Origin: Fallopia convolvulus
Lineage: Eukaryota > Streptophyta > Magnoliopsida > Caryophyllales > Polygonaceae
Length of the DNA stretch: 64,000 nucleotides
Assembly: GCA_964016875.1 (NCBI GenBank)
Contig: OZ024735.1
Coordinates: 8,355,338 to 8,419,337, forward strand
Direction of reading: 5' to 3'
A model generated the notes under the pieces. That model saw only the letters and a program-made list of their open reading frames with translations. It was not told the origin of the DNA and did no database searches. Made by a program: the position numbers and the translations under genes. Within the stretch, counting starts at the first letter, position 1. Each line of letters opens with the position of its first letter. Below are positions 1-11,465 of the stretch, in pieces.

Positions 1-3000
1 ATATGCCTTTCAAGGCGAATATTAGAACAAAAACGCCATTCTCTACAATGAACTCAACATGTTCTCTAATTAAAACAACACATGATTGTTGTCGCCTTTG
101 AGCAGTTAGCACCCTTTAAACGTTAGTGCGATATCAGTTGTTGTTCTTTTGGCCAAGTCTGGCCCATGAAGAACCTTGTTAGCATTGTCATTCCAACAAA
201 TTGACAACCAACACTTCCGGCCTTACCAAGCCTTAAAAAGATTCATTTTCTTTATCGTGAAATCAAAATTCTTGTATGTGAATTCACTCAAACTCAAACT
301 ACTATTCCAACTCGTGTGGAATCCAGAATACATGTCCTCGGGAGTTTGAATTTGTTTCCTTACATTGATCATCACTTTGATGAGTAAAGCCAGCGCTAAA
401 ATTCAATTAAATCCACAAGGCTTGATGTTACTCCTTTCAAAACCTTGGCATGAACCATTCATCTCAATCAGAGATAATAGTCTTTGGAGTTTTATGAAGA
501 TGAAAAACTTCATGCATGAACACCTCAGCTAACTTCAGATCTCTTTAAGTCATCTTAAATGCGTTAAAAAGAACACTCTAGATGAGTTTCTTAACAACCT
601 TCATATTACATTCTTCTTTCATTAAGTCCTGAACGACTAATGACAAGAATTCATTGTAACATCTTTCCGCTTCCATTCTGAAACAGGAAGAGACTATAAC
701 ATTTCATCTAGTCTTCTATGCTCAAACAGGACTTCCAGACAAACTAAACGTATCAAAACGAACTCAGTGACATTTCACTTCATGTCAAGCCATCAAAAGG
801 TTTATCTTAATCCTTATACATTTACTTGTTCCAGGCTGAACTAATTAAGCAAATAACTATGCCTCCTTTGAAATAAGCTTTCGAAGCTCATCAACAACAG
901 ATAAACATGAACAGTTTTGAAACCAAGCAATCCATAATCTTGATTAACAAATCTCGGTGTCTTACCTTCTTGATCTTCTCCATTGATCTTAAACAATATT
1001 ACTTTCCCATACTACTTTTCCTTGATCTGGTCATCAGATTTTGAATAAAATCCTAGGGTATTCACACAACATTGTTGTCATCCGAACTAAATCTTTAGTC
1101 CTTCTCAAATTAGTTTCTTTACAAGGATTACTTAAAATCCTTACTCCATTTCTTTTTTGAGATAAAATCTCGGTATTACCTTAACCAAGAATATGAGATT
1201 TATCCAACACATGACAAGATAATAACCTCTCTTGTCAATCCTTTACATTCTTTTCTCAATCAAAACTCAGCTTGGGCATACTGACATTCAAAAGTAGTTA
1301 TCTCTCTCAACTACTTCAAACTACACTCTTACGCATTACTATACCAACATATTGGACAATAATACCTTTAGTCCAATAATTTCCAACAAAATTGTCTCCA
1401 TTGACAATTTTCAGTCTTTTTCATCAAAGAACTGTTTAGACTTCACTTAACATTCTAACTTGTTAAGCAACCTAACTCTTAGGATTAAAAACATATCTTC
1501 ACGTGTCCACTCTCTATATCCAACAACTTATCAGGTTGAGATTGAATATCAATACTAATTTACATATCCAAACTCCAGACCCATTGGAGTTCTGCTTAAA
1601 GTCCTCACTTGACTATCTTATCTCAAAGAGATTTAAGTTTTCAAGACAACATGAAAACAAATAACAATTAATGGAGAAATTACTAGTACATCCTTTATTC
1701 CAAAGAAAGGATTACTACAATATCATTCCTTAGAAAGGGTTCCATTCCATGAGTCCATATCAACTTACTTTCAAGGACAATTCCGCTAAAAAGGCAATGA
1801 CTTTCTTAGGTCATGACGTCAACCAAGATGAACTACTAGCAAACTGCTTAGAGAATTCCAATAATCGTTGCCTGAAAACAATCCCAAATTTTTAGAGAAG
1901 TACGGAGTTAGTCCATGCTCTTCAAAGACCAACACAGATTTGTAAAGAATCTTACCAAATTTCTTTACTTATAATCAAACTACTTTGGGAAGTTTGACCA
2001 TATTCCTTAAATGGTATAATGCAAAAGAAAGCTTGCATCTTTTCATCTCAACCAATTACACTTGCAAAAGTCATATAATTGCAAAACTTATATTATTACT
2101 AAATCATACTAGAAACTATTCTTTAAAACCCAAGGAATTATGTGATCTTATTCCACCATGTGATCAAGATGGGAAACAAAATTAAACATAATCCTTTACT
2201 GCATTTTCATAGGAATAAGACATGTAATCTTGCCTTACCATGTGATCAAGATGGAAGACAGATCACATTCTTACTCACCACCATGAAAACCGTAGAAAAA
2301 TTTATTCATGAATCCTATATAACAAACTACCATTACTTTTAGAAATTCATACTTGAATTCTACAAAGTCCTAAGATTTTTCTCAAAAGAGAAAATCACAA
2401 AACAATTTCAACTATTCCTTAAATCATAACAGCTTGACAGGAACTCGACATAGTCTACAAGCATACAGGCTTTAACTTTGAATGTCGCTGAAAAAAAGAT
2501 TAGTTAATCTCTTGAAGAATTTGGCGCGTCAAGCCAATGCATCAATTAAAATTACTGACCTTATCTTAATGATGCTACTAACGCTTTGCCCTAGTTCTGT
2601 GCTGACACTTGCACATTAGCTGACTTTACCAACTTGACAAATGTTTTGAATCAAAACCGAGTCTCAAAGAAGCTAAGATACTCCAATTCACTTCTGAGCC
2701 CCACATTTTCCCTCGAATGTGACACTTCATTCCCTTCTCAAGGTAGAACTTGATGACATACCTTGACTTTTCTTAATTAGACATACATGCTAGACTTTTA
2801 TATAATCCATAGTATTGAGTAATCTCTGCCTGATTTAACTCAATCTTAACCCATATTAACTTCACAAGTTCAATAAAAGGGTTGATCACTCCAATCCACT
2901 TACTTGCAAACCTTAGGAAAAATGTGATTCCGACATCTTCATACTCATAGCGAAGATTCTTCTTCGATCATTCTCAACTTGTATGCCTCCTTGACATACT

Positions 3001-3764
3001 ACTTTAAAGTTATGCAAATATGATCCATTGACAAAATTCAATACTTGAGTTCATCCATTCACAAGATAACGAGCCTTCTGCAAGTAAATCTTCATATAAA
3101 TTCTGATATCCAAAAGTAAACTATCAAACTCTTCTGATGAGTTTAAGGACTTTCAATCCTCTTATAACTTAATCTTCTCGATATATAAAAAAATGAACTT
3201 TCAAACTATGCATCTAGTTCAAAAGATTCAATCCGTATGCCTTTTCATTAATTTAACTTCAAACCAAATTGCAAAGAAAGAGATTGTGGTTAGGAAGCTT
3301 GCCGACAACTTAACAGTCTCACCAGTGCCACCTTAGGCTTTGGATTTGACAGACTTCAAAATCCAAACACAACTGAAATTATCCCTTCAGCGATAAGGGC
3401 TAAGCCTTATTGACCACAATACTGAATGATTGATATTTTTCTCTCAACCGATTAAAATATCAAAGGCAACTATGTTAAGATCATTCCTTGATTGATCTTC
3501 TCGAAACTGAACTTTATCATTTCCATCCTTGAAGAAACATAAGTCAATACCATTGACAAATTAGCACATCTCATTGCTGATTCCATTATTGGTCAATTAT
3601 AGACCTCAAGTCTCTTATCATTATCTCAAGTTGGGTATCATACAACGAAACTCCAATAACGTTGTCACGTAGGTTAGTCATCTGGATATCAACAACTCAG
3701 TGTCATCAATTAACATTTGCACTAGTAGTTAATTGAACATAAACACATTACTGATGAACCTTTA
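1..3764 (-). mobile_element. LARD-like retrotransposon internal region, left copy, 5' part of the window
   Basis: This is the left copy of the internal region of the long-LTR element that dominates the first 25 kb. It matches 17223-20986 with a constant offset of 17222 and no indel. I noticed only a few substitutions in 3.7 kb, for example near 1816, 2496, 3068 and 3717. No long reading frame is present on either strand; short frames are shared by both copies and look like noise. The plus strand is poor in G. The first ~110 bases on the minus strand carry the same gypsy integrase tail remnant as 17089-17334. The copy is interrupted at 3764 by the intact gypsy element and resumes at 12648. Its remaining end and outer LTR lie left of the window. 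Confidence 0.85.
3760..3764. repeat. Target-site duplication CTTTA, left copy
   Basis: CTTTA precedes the TGATACG end of the inserted element. The same five bases follow its GCATCA end at 12643-12647. The uninterrupted paralogue has one CTTTA at 20982-20986, which proves the duplication. Confidence 0.97.
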
Positions 3765-4941
3765 TGATACGTGATTGCCCCGGAATCCTCCGTAGAAACC
3801 TCGTATATGACCCACACAAGTCCCGATCTTGCCTAGTAATCCTTGAATCAACCTGAATTAGCAATCAATATGAGAAATCGTGCACAACAAGTAACCAAAC
3901 TGATCTGAAATTGAATGAATGGAGATCGAACAGAATTATAGTAAATCAACTTGATAGTTCACTCGGAATGGCTCTAACGCTAAATCCGGATGATAAACTA
4001 GTTTGATCTTTAACAATCAAGACTAGAACAATCTTATTGGTGAAATATAACTCAGATTCGAACAAGAGAGAAATCGGATTGATGTTGGACGAATGATGAT
4101 TCTCAAATTGCAAGCCACACGAACACAAGTTGGTATTTTTGGAGCCCAAAAGCAAGACTAAACCAAAGGGGTTTAATCTTACTTCAAGCTGATTTTATTG
4201 AATGAAATAACAAGAGTATAAATAGATAATACAAAGCTATTCCTTGGAGAGCAAGCAAGGGGGTGTGGCCGGCCCTAGGAGAGAGGAATTAGCCTCCTTA
4301 TCTTGCTTCCCAAGATATAATAATATCTAATTAAATCTAACTAGATTCCCTTAAATAAATAAATCATAGCTGAATTATTTATTTAAGGAAATAATCCTAA
4401 CAACTTAAAATATCTCTAACAACCAGGAGAGAGAAAATATCTCTAACAACCAGGAGAGAGAAAATATCTCTAACAACCAGGAGAGAGAAAATCAACCAAC
4501 TAACATAAGCCTATTGGCTGATTTCTCTACATTATTAAAATAAATAGAAATTGTTCATAATAAAATAAATAAGATATTTTCTTCAATTTAGAATGGTCAA
4601 GTCAAAGGGTTGACTTTGACCCATATACCAATTCATCTCACCCGGTCACTTACTAAATTCAGCCCTAAAGTGAGACAAATTAATACATGTTTCTAAATAA
4701 AGAAATAGTAATTTTCCGGCCCTCCTATGATCAATCCATGGAATCCGGGCTCAATTGATGTCGAATGCACGAGACCCACTTCGCCTTGCTAGGCTCTTCA
4801 ATAACCGCTGCCAATCGAACCAAGATCGCTGTTGTGCCTTGAGCAATCTTCTTAGCTCGACTTCTTGTGATTGGTCCGTCAGAAGGCACTCGAATCAACT
4901 CATCGACGTCGGTTTGAGACATGGCAGGCTTCACTGCATCA
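3765..4941 (-). repeat. 3' LTR of the intact gypsy element
   Basis: The 1177-bp LTR begins TGATACG and ends GCATCA on the plus strand. It holds the last 70 codons of the polyprotein (4731-4941), a triplicated 27-bp unit and a TATTTATA box-like motif (minus strand, 4217-4224). It differs from the 5' LTR at three positions that I could find. Confidence 0.96.
4407..4487. repeat. Three tandem 27-bp units inside the LTR
   Basis: Three perfect copies of a 27-bp unit rich in A and AGAGAG occur back to back. The 5' LTR has the same three copies at 12108-12188, so the triplication predates this insertion. Its place upstream of the putative TATA motif (in element orientation) would suit a repeated enhancer in U3; that role is inferred. 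Confidence 0.9.
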
Positions 4942-7900
4942 TTCTCCTCCACTTGAGCTCGAATCGTCTCTGATTCGACGTCGGAATCAAAATCTGGCAC
5001 ATAAAGAGATAGATCAGCCACATTAAAAGTTGGATGGACACCATACTCACCAGGCATGTCAACATGATATGCATTAGGGCCGATTCTCCTGATGATACAA
5101 AATGGTCCATCTCCTCTCTGATCTAACTTGTTCTTCCTTTGATTTGGGAACCTTTCCTTCCTTAGATGCACCCAAACAAGATCTCCTTCTTCAAAGATAA
5201 CCTGTTTCCGACCCTTATCAGCATGGGCCTTGTACTTCATGGATTTCCTCTCCAAGTGCATCTTCGTCTTCTCATGTAGCTTCTTCACAAACTCAGCCCT
5301 CTGGTTAGCTTCAAAACTCTCTTTTCCCTTGTATGGCTGAGGCGTCATATCCACTGGTGTCCTCGGATTCAGCCCATAAACAACCTCAAAAGGGGTCATC
5401 TTTGTGGCTGAATGGATTGACCTGTTATAAGCAAACTCCACAAAAGGCAAAACATCTTCCCAACGTTTGAGGTTAGCTTTAAGCATAGTTCTAAGTAAAA
5501 CCCCTAACGTTCGATTAGTAACTTCCGTTTGCCCATCAGTTTGTGGGTGACATGAGGTAGAAAACAGTAACTTAGTTCCCAATTTAGACCATAGACTCTT
5601 CCAAAAATAACTCAAAAATTTAGCATCACGATCTGACACAATAGAACAAGGAATGCCATGCAATCTAACAATTTCCCTAAAGAACAAATCAGCAATATGC
5701 ACAGCATCATCAGTCGTGTGACATGGAATAAAGTGAGCCATTTTGGAAAATCTATCTACCACTACAAAGATAGAATCTCTACCCTTCCTAGTTCTAGGCA
5801 ACCCTACAATGAAATCCATAGAAATGTCTTCCCAAGGTGAACTAGGAATGGGTAAAGGCTGGTACAAACCATGGGGGTGAAGTCTAGACTTAGCTTTAGC
5901 ACAAACAACACAACTCTTGACAAATCTCAGCACATAATTACTCATTTTAGGCCAATAGTAGTGTTCTTTTAAACCTTCTAAAGTCTTTTCTAAACCCCTA
6001 TGTCCTCTTGAAGTTAGAAGCCTACGTATACTAGATGAAGGAATGCACAATTTTCCAGCTTTAAACAAGTATCCATCATCAATAAAGTAGGTATCTATTT
6101 CACCCCTAGACATGCAATTCTTATAGATTTCAGCAAAGTGAGGATCACTAGCATATAATTCCCTAATCATTGCAAATCCAAGGATCTTAACATCACATAG
6201 GTTCAAGAGTACATACCTCCGAGAAAGGGCGTCAGCTACCACATTCTCCTTGCCTTTCTTATGTTTAACAACATAAGGAAAGGTCTCCATGAATTCAACC
6301 CATCTTGCATGTCGCCTGCTGAGTCTGGATTGGCCTTTCAAGTACTTCAAGGCCTCATGATCAGAATGGATTACAAACTCTTTAGGCCACAAATAATGAG
6401 ACCAAGTTTTCAGGACCCTAATTAAAGCATACAACTCTTTATCATAAGTAGGGTAATTCAACTCAGCCCCACTAAGCTTTTCACTAAAATAAGCAATGGG
6501 TTTCTTGTCTTGTAAGAGCACGCCTCCTATGCCATGTCCAGAAGCGTCCACCTCTATCTCGAATGCCTTGGAGAAGTCAGGGAGTTGAAGCACTGGGGCG
6601 TGGCATAATCTGTCCTTCAAAGTGTTGAAGGCGTTCTCTTGTTGCTCCCTCCATTTAAAGGCCGTATCTTTCTTTGTAAGCTCGTGGAGGGGGGCTGCAA
6701 TTGTGCTAAAATCACGCACAAATCTCCTGTAGAAGCCAGCCAAGCCGAGAAATGATCTGACCATTGTTGGTGTGGTCGGCTGGGGCCATTCTTTGATTGC
6801 CTTGATCTTGTCTTCATCTACCTTCAATCCACCTTTAGACACAACAAAACCAAGAAAAATGGTAGACTCGGAGCAAAAAGAACACTTTTTCAAGTTAACA
6901 TAAAGCTTTTCTAACCTTAAAGTGTCCAAAACAGCCCTAAGATGATCTACATGTTCTTGCATGGTTTTGCTATAGATTAAGATATCATCAAAGTAGACTA
7001 CAACAAATCTGCCTAAATATCTTCTTAAGACATGGTTCATAAGCCTCATAAAGGTACTAGGTGCATTAGTTAATCCAAAAGGCATTACTAACCATTCATA
7101 TAAACCATACTTAGTTTTAAAGGCAGTTTTCCATTCATCCCCTTCCCTCATCCTAATTTGATGGTACCCACTTCTTAAATCAATTTTAGAAAAGAAATTA
7201 GCACCATGTAATTCATCAAGCATATCATCTAGTCTAGGGATGGGGTGACGGTACTTAACTGTTATTTGGTTGATCGCTCTACAATCAACACACATTCTCC
7301 ATGTGCCATCCTTCTTTGGCACCAAAATCACCGGAACCGCGCATGGGCTGAGAGATTCACGCACATAGCCTTTGTCCATGAGATCTTGCACTTGTCTTTG
7401 AAGCTCAGCGGTCTCTTCTGGACTTGCTCTATAAGCTGCACGGTTTGGTAATGAAGCGCCGGGCACCAAATCGATTTGATGCTCAATGCCTCTAATTGGT
7501 GGAAGGCCTTCTGGCAACTCTTCAGGCATCACATCTTCAAACTCCTGTAATAGATCCTGTAGACACTTTGGAAGATGTGAAATATCTTGACTAATAATAA
7601 GTATCTCTTTCCTCATAAGAAGTAAGCAAGAAGAGTTAGGGAAAGAAATACTAGACTGAGTCACAAGAGAGCGCTTTTCTACACTGCCTTTCAAGCCGAT
7701 TTTTTGCTCTTTCTGTAGGCTTTCTTTTTCCATATTTGTATCTCTCTGAGTCTCTGAATTGCTCCCAAAATTTGAGCCAAAACGCTCGAGTGGATTGGGA
7801 GATAGCCCAGTTTTCGTCCCAGATGCACTGCTGGAAGTGTTGCTCGGCACTTTGGCCGTTTTAGGGACATTCTCTCGGCGTTTTTCGTCCCAAACAGTAG

Positions 7901-10190
7901 CTCCACCTGTTTTTGATGTTGTCCCAAAATTTGAGCCAGAACGCTCGTGTGGAGACTGGGAAACGCCGCTTGGCTTTGTCGACGCGTCGGGCGCCGAACG
8001 CCGGGCCGCTGCTTTGGCCGTTGAATCAGCCTCTTCTTTCTCTTCCTTGGCACGCCTAAGTGCCCTAGCTTGATCTCGACGTACCTGATCCTGTAGAACT
8101 TGTTGGGGAGACAAGGGTAGAAGAGAGACTCTTCTCCCATCATAGTTAAAAGAATAGGTGTTTAACATGCCATCATAAATCACTCTCCTATCAAATAACC
8201 ATGGTCTTCCTAACAATATATGAGTGCATTCCATGTTTACTACATCACACATAATGTCATCAACATAAGTACCAATAGCAACACGGACTAAACACTGATG
8301 GGTGACAAGATTAGGACCTTCTGAATCATTAATTCCATTGAGACCATAACTAGTAGCCCTAGGTTGGGTTTTTAATTGCAAGTGATCAACTACCTTAGCA
8401 TTAATAATGTTACAGCAACTACCACTATCAATTATCATGCATAACACTTGATTCTTTACTGTACACCTAGTATGAAAAATGTTTTCCCTTTGATCTAGCC
8501 TAGGTGTTTCTTGTAAAGTAAGAGTACGCATTGTTACCAAAGTTAGAGGCTGTTCGGTGCATTCTGGTTCAATGGCCTCTACGTCCTCCTCTTCTTGTCC
8601 AATACTGTCCTCCTCCACTTGATTTGGAGTTATATCTTCATCACTCACATATCCTCCATTGGTGGTGAGAAGCACTTGCTTTAGATTTGGACAATCCTTG
8701 GCATAGTGACCTCGCCCTTGACACTTGTAGCACACTAAATCACGTGCTCTAGGCTGATTTGGAGGTCCATTGGTGGGACGCCTTTGGCCTTGAAAACCTG
8801 TTGTTTTAGGTGAGCTAGAAGCTCCCTTTTGCTGCATAGAAGAGTTAGAAGAATAAGAGTTGGAATTTGAACTAGGATTAGAACCATACCTTTTTGTAGT
8901 ATTCCAAGCTTCCTTCTTCTTCCTTTGTTGCTGCTCATAGAGTAGTTGGGCTGAATGTACTAAGGCATTGAGATCCTTGATTTGTTGAATCTCCAATGTG
9001 TCTTGAATGCTTTGATTCAGTCCAGCCATAAATTGGGTCCTTAGAGACCGTTGGGAATGATGAATTCCTGCTTTAAAACTCAGATCCTCTAGCTCATTGA
9101 AGTACTCGGTTGGAGACTTGGTGCCTTGTTTGCAAGTTACAACTTTCAATCTCATGTGCTCGGTATGCTCTTCAGGCACATATTTCTTCCTCATTACAAA
9201 CTTCAGCTGGCCCCAAGTTTCAATTGGTGGTAAGGCCTTTCTAATTCGATCCTCCTTCATTCTAAACCACCAATTTCTAGCGGTCCCAATAAAGTGGATG
9301 ACAACAACAACAACTTTCTCCCATTCTTCATATCCCATGTGATCTAGAATGAAATTTGTAGCTTGTTCCCACTCTAGATACTTCTCCGGGTTAAGCTCTC
9401 CATTGAATGGTTCTATCTTGATCTTTATATCACGTTTCCCGATCTGATTAACAACTTGGTTAACGTTGGTGTTGTTGTTCGGCCGTTGCACTCCATAGGC
9501 TGGTGGGAGATCTTCTACAACCTCAGCTTGGTTATAGAAATCATCTAGGGGAGGATGCCATGGGCGCCTTTCTTCCCCGGGATAACCATACGTCACATCA
9601 TCAAAAGAGTTGTTGTATTGTTGATATTGTTGATGAGTGGCTTGAGGATACCGGTTGTGTGGCTGATTATAGACTTGTTGATGAGTAACCGGTGGAGTCC
9701 TCGACCCGATGCCTCTTCCTCTACCTCGGCCTGCTGTGGGGGAGTAGTGAGTCGGGGGATCATTATCTTTGTTGTAGCTAGCAAGCACATCATGTTCGTC
9801 ATCCACTAGTTGTTGCTTGCCTTTGTCGCTACCCGAGGCTTGATTTGGGTCACTTGTAAGATCGACTGCAGGGGTGCTCTTGCGGCTAGCTTGAGACGAA
9901 TCAACCAATATTGCAAGTTGTTCCTCTAAATGCTTTAGTTGTGGAGCCAATGCAGCCGTGGCCAGTTCTACAGCTCGAGCCTGGCCATCGCGCACACCTT
10001 CACTAATGGACAACCTAATGAAGTCGATTGCCTCCTTAGTGAGACTCAATTCAGTTGGGTTAGGTTCTGATGGAATCACCATTGTTCCTGAAACAAGCAA
10101 GAAGGTAGAGAGAGTAGTGTGTTCTAAAGTAAACCACAACAAGCTATACCACACCTTGATCAAGCCAAAACTTGCCTCAAAGCAATCCAA
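4731..10190 (-). CDS. Gag-pol polyprotein of the intact gypsy element
   Basis: An uninterrupted 1819-codon frame encodes all functions for reverse transcription and integration. In order: gag capsid around residues 250-430; a CCHC zinc knuckle at 487-500; aspartic protease with DSGS at 588-591; reverse transcriptase with catalytic D1004 and YFDD at 1066-1069; RNase H with D1215; integrase with a zinc-binding region ending in C1427 and C1430, and catalytic D1459, D1520 and E1556 (35 residues between the last two). A chromovirus-like C-terminal region follows. The N-terminal part of the integrase zinc region looks shortened against relatives. A Pro/Ser/Lys linker at about 700-830 contains a duplicated motif around GSNFG. 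Met37 (10082) is an attractive alternative start, because a TTTCAG splice-acceptor-like sequence lies just upstream. The frame crosses the polypurine tract and ends in the 3' LTR. Confidence 0.93.
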   Translation of the reverse strand: MDCFEASFGLIKVWYSLLWFTLEHTTLSTFLLVSGTMVIPSEPNPTELSLTKEAIDFIRLSISEGVRDGQARAVELATAALAPQLKHLEEQLAILVDSSQASRKSTPAVDLTSDPNQASGSDKGKQQLVDDEHDVLASYNKDNDPPTHYSPTAGRGRGRGIGSRTPPVTHQQVYNQPHNRYPQATHQQYQQYNNSFDDVTYGYPGEERRPWHPPLDDFYNQAEVVEDLPPAYGVQRPNNNTNVNQVVNQIGKRDIKIKIEPFNGELNPEKYLEWEQATNFILDHMGYEEWEKVVVVVIHFIGTARNWWFRMKEDRIRKALPPIETWGQLKFVMRKKYVPEEHTEHMRLKVVTCKQGTKSPTEYFNELEDLSFKAGIHHSQRSLRTQFMAGLNQSIQDTLEIQQIKDLNALVHSAQLLYEQQQRKKKEAWNTTKRYGSNPSSNSNSYSSNSSMQQKGASSSPKTTGFQGQRRPTNGPPNQPRARDLVCYKCQGRGHYAKDCPNLKQVLLTTNGGYVSDEDITPNQVEEDSIGQEEEDVEAIEPECTEQPLTLVTMRTLTLQETPRLDQRENIFHTRCTVKNQVLCMIIDSGSCCNIINAKVVDHLQLKTQPRATSYGLNGINDSEGPNLVTHQCLVRVAIGTYVDDIMCDVVNMECTHILLGRPWLFDRRVIYDGMLNTYSFNYDGRRVSLLPLSPQQVLQDQVRRDQARALRRAKEEKEEADSTAKAAARRSAPDASTKPSGVSQSPHERSGSNFGTTSKTGGATVWDEKRRENVPKTAKVPSNTSSSASGTKTGLSPNPLERFGSNFGSNSETQRDTNMEKESLQKEQKIGLKGSVEKRSLVTQSSISFPNSSCLLLMRKEILIISQDISHLPKCLQDLLQEFEDVMPEELPEGLPPIRGIEHQIDLVPGASLPNRAAYRASPEETAELQRQVQDLMDKGYVRESLSPCAVPVILVPKKDGTWRMCVDCRAINQITVKYRHPIPRLDDMLDELHGANFFSKIDLRSGYHQIRMREGDEWKTAFKTKYGLYEWLVMPFGLTNAPSTFMRLMNHVLRRYLGRFVVVYFDDILIYSKTMQEHVDHLRAVLDTLRLEKLYVNLKKCSFCSESTIFLGFVVSKGGLKVDEDKIKAIKEWPQPTTPTMVRSFLGLAGFYRRFVRDFSTIAAPLHELTKKDTAFKWREQQENAFNTLKDRLCHAPVLQLPDFSKAFEIEVDASGHGIGGVLLQDKKPIAYFSEKLSGAELNYPTYDKELYALIRVLKTWSHYLWPKEFVIHSDHEALKYLKGQSRLSRRHARWVEFMETFPYVVKHKKGKENVVADALSRRYVLLNLCDVKILGFAMIRELYASDPHFAEIYKNCMSRGEIDTYFIDDGYLFKAGKLCIPSSSIRRLLTSRGHRGLEKTLEGLKEHYYWPKMSNYVLRFVKSCVVCAKAKSRLHPHGLYQPLPIPSSPWEDISMDFIVGLPRTRKGRDSIFVVVDRFSKMAHFIPCHTTDDAVHIADLFFREIVRLHGIPCSIVSDRDAKFLSYFWKSLWSKLGTKLLFSTSCHPQTDGQTEVTNRTLGVLLRTMLKANLKRWEDVLPFVEFAYNRSIHSATKMTPFEVVYGLNPRTPVDMTPQPYKGKESFEANQRAEFVKKLHEKTKMHLERKSMKYKAHADKGRKQVIFEEGDLVWVHLRKERFPNQRKNKLDQRGDGPFCIIRRIGPNAYHVDMPGEYGVHPTFNVADLSLYVPDFDSDVESETIRAQVEENDAVKPAMSQTDVDELIRVPSDGPITRSRAKKIAQGTTAILVRLAAVIEEPSKAKWVSCIRHQLSPDSMD
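4942..4955 (-). other. Polypurine tract of the intact gypsy element
   Basis: On the minus strand the purine run AGTGGAGGAGAA directly precedes the first TG of the 3' LTR, where plus-strand DNA priming is expected. It is also translated (Val-Glu-Glu-Asn), since gag-pol continues into the LTR. Confidence 0.85.
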
Positions 10191-11008
10191 TCAACTTAAT
10201 TCAGTTTTTGGGCTGTTTTGAGGGAGTAAAATGGTAGATATAGTGTAGGTATGGAATACTAATGATATTCAAAGGAAATATGCAGCTTAAGCAAATGGCA
10301 AGTATGCAATAAGACAAGCAATGCAAATAATCCCTCTATGAGCTCTAAAACACATGCAATCTCTCAATTGACTCTATGCAAGTTAATAAAGCCAAAATTC
10401 AGCATGCAAGGACAGAAAGTATGGTAGGCTTAGTGACTTTTATTTCGTCACTCTTTTTCTTCAAAGTGATTTCTACTTAGCTATCTTTTTAAGCAAGCAG
10501 TCACTAGGGTTGAAAGTGGCTTAAAACTAGCTGGGGTAGATCACTTTTCTTTTCTGTTTTTTTTTTTTTTGATTTTTATGCACAAACTACTCTTGTGCTA
10601 TAATGAAGAAACAAGCAAAGCAAAGCAACAATGCAAAGGACGAAATTAAAAAGGGTATAGACGAACTGAATTTTTTTTTTTTTTTTTTTTTTTAACTAAG
10701 TGACTTTTGCTACCAATGAAACCAACTAGAAGCCCAATTAATAAAAGAAGAAAGGTAGGTCGAATTGATGGGATGCAATGACAGAAATCAGCAAGTATTA
10801 ATCAAGCAATATGAATCGCAATCAATCATGCAACATGAATGAAAACTCATAAAACTGTCGGAAAAACAATTGCTAATCTAAATTGCAATACAACTCAACC
10901 AATTCAACCAATAAACATGCACAAATCCCATAAAAATCTCCTAATTGGATAATTGCTTGGAGGGCAAGGAACAACTAAGGAAATTATGGTTTTGGAGGCT
11001 CACGGCTG

Positions 11009-11188
11009 GATTAGGGTTTTAAGGTTCGGTTCTAGGGTTTGGGGTATGGTAGGGTTTCAGATTAGGGTTTGCGAGAATTAGGGTTTCCTAGGGTTTCTCG
11101 CAATCTAGGGTTAGGGTTCTGCCGCCAAATTAGGGTTAGGGTTAGGGTTCACGAGAATAGGGCGGGGGGCGAACTAGGGTTTAGGGTC
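11009..11188 (-). repeat. Cluster of telomere-like (telo-box) heptamers in the leader
   Basis: About a dozen copies of TAGGGTT occur on the plus strand, three of them in direct tandem near 11130-11148. In the element's own sense these read AACCCTA, the plant telo-box core. The spacing is irregular, so this is not a telomere remnant with a uniform TTTAGGG array. Confidence 0.85.
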
Positions 11189-11203
11189 TCCGAATTGGAT
11201 GGG

Positions 11204-11330
11204 GGTGGTGTGGTTAGGCTCGGCTGGTGGTGAGTGGTGGTGCGGTCCAGACGAGCGACACCAGTTTGGTGTGGTGGTGGTGGTTCGTGGTGGTTGGGTG
11301 GCGGAAATATGGTGGTGGTGGTGAAAAATT
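11204..11330. repeat. GGT-rich simple-sequence stretch
   Basis: Many GGT and GTGG triplets on the plus strand (ACC on the element strand) lie between the telo-box cluster and the primer-binding site. Strand asymmetry is strong. No function can be read from it. Confidence 0.75.
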
Positions 11331-11449
11331 CAATCTTTTGGTCTCAAAAATTCAAACTTTAGGTAAAGGTGGGATTTTTGGGATCAAAAACTGAATCAAA
11401 TCAATTAGAAAGCAAATTAAGGAAAGAAACAATTACTTGGCAAGACGCT

Positions 11450-11463
11450 GGATTCTGATACCA
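11450..11463 (-). other. Primer-binding site, initiator tRNA-Met type
   Basis: On the minus strand TGGTATCAGAATCC begins two bases after the 5' LTR. The first ten bases match the standard plant primer-binding site complementary to the 3' end of initiator tRNA-Met. Confidence 0.93.
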
Positions 11464-11465
11464 CT

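Larger units (their letters stand above)
10191..11449 (-). other. Untranslated leader of the intact gypsy element
   Basis: This 1.3-kb segment lies between the primer-binding site and gag-pol and has no long minus-strand frame. It holds homopolymer runs (plus-strand T runs near 10557-10570 and 10671-10693), a cluster of telomere-like motifs at 11009-11188 and a GGT-rich stretch at 11204-11330. A leader this long could contain an intron; the TTTCAG ending just before 10082 is a possible acceptor. I could not fix a donor. Confidence 0.7.

Noticed and set aside
1985..2342. Short plus-strand frames in the long-LTR interior.
   Set aside because: They recur in the other copy only because the DNA is duplicated. 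They lack domains and run against the element's orientation.
7759..8073. 104-codon plus-strand frame opposite the gag-pol linker.
   Set aside because: It is a shadow of the Pro/Ser-rich linker on the coding strand.
11009..11188. The TAGGGTT cluster as an interstitial telomere.
   Set aside because: Spacing is irregular and the motifs lie inside a complete retrotransposon leader.
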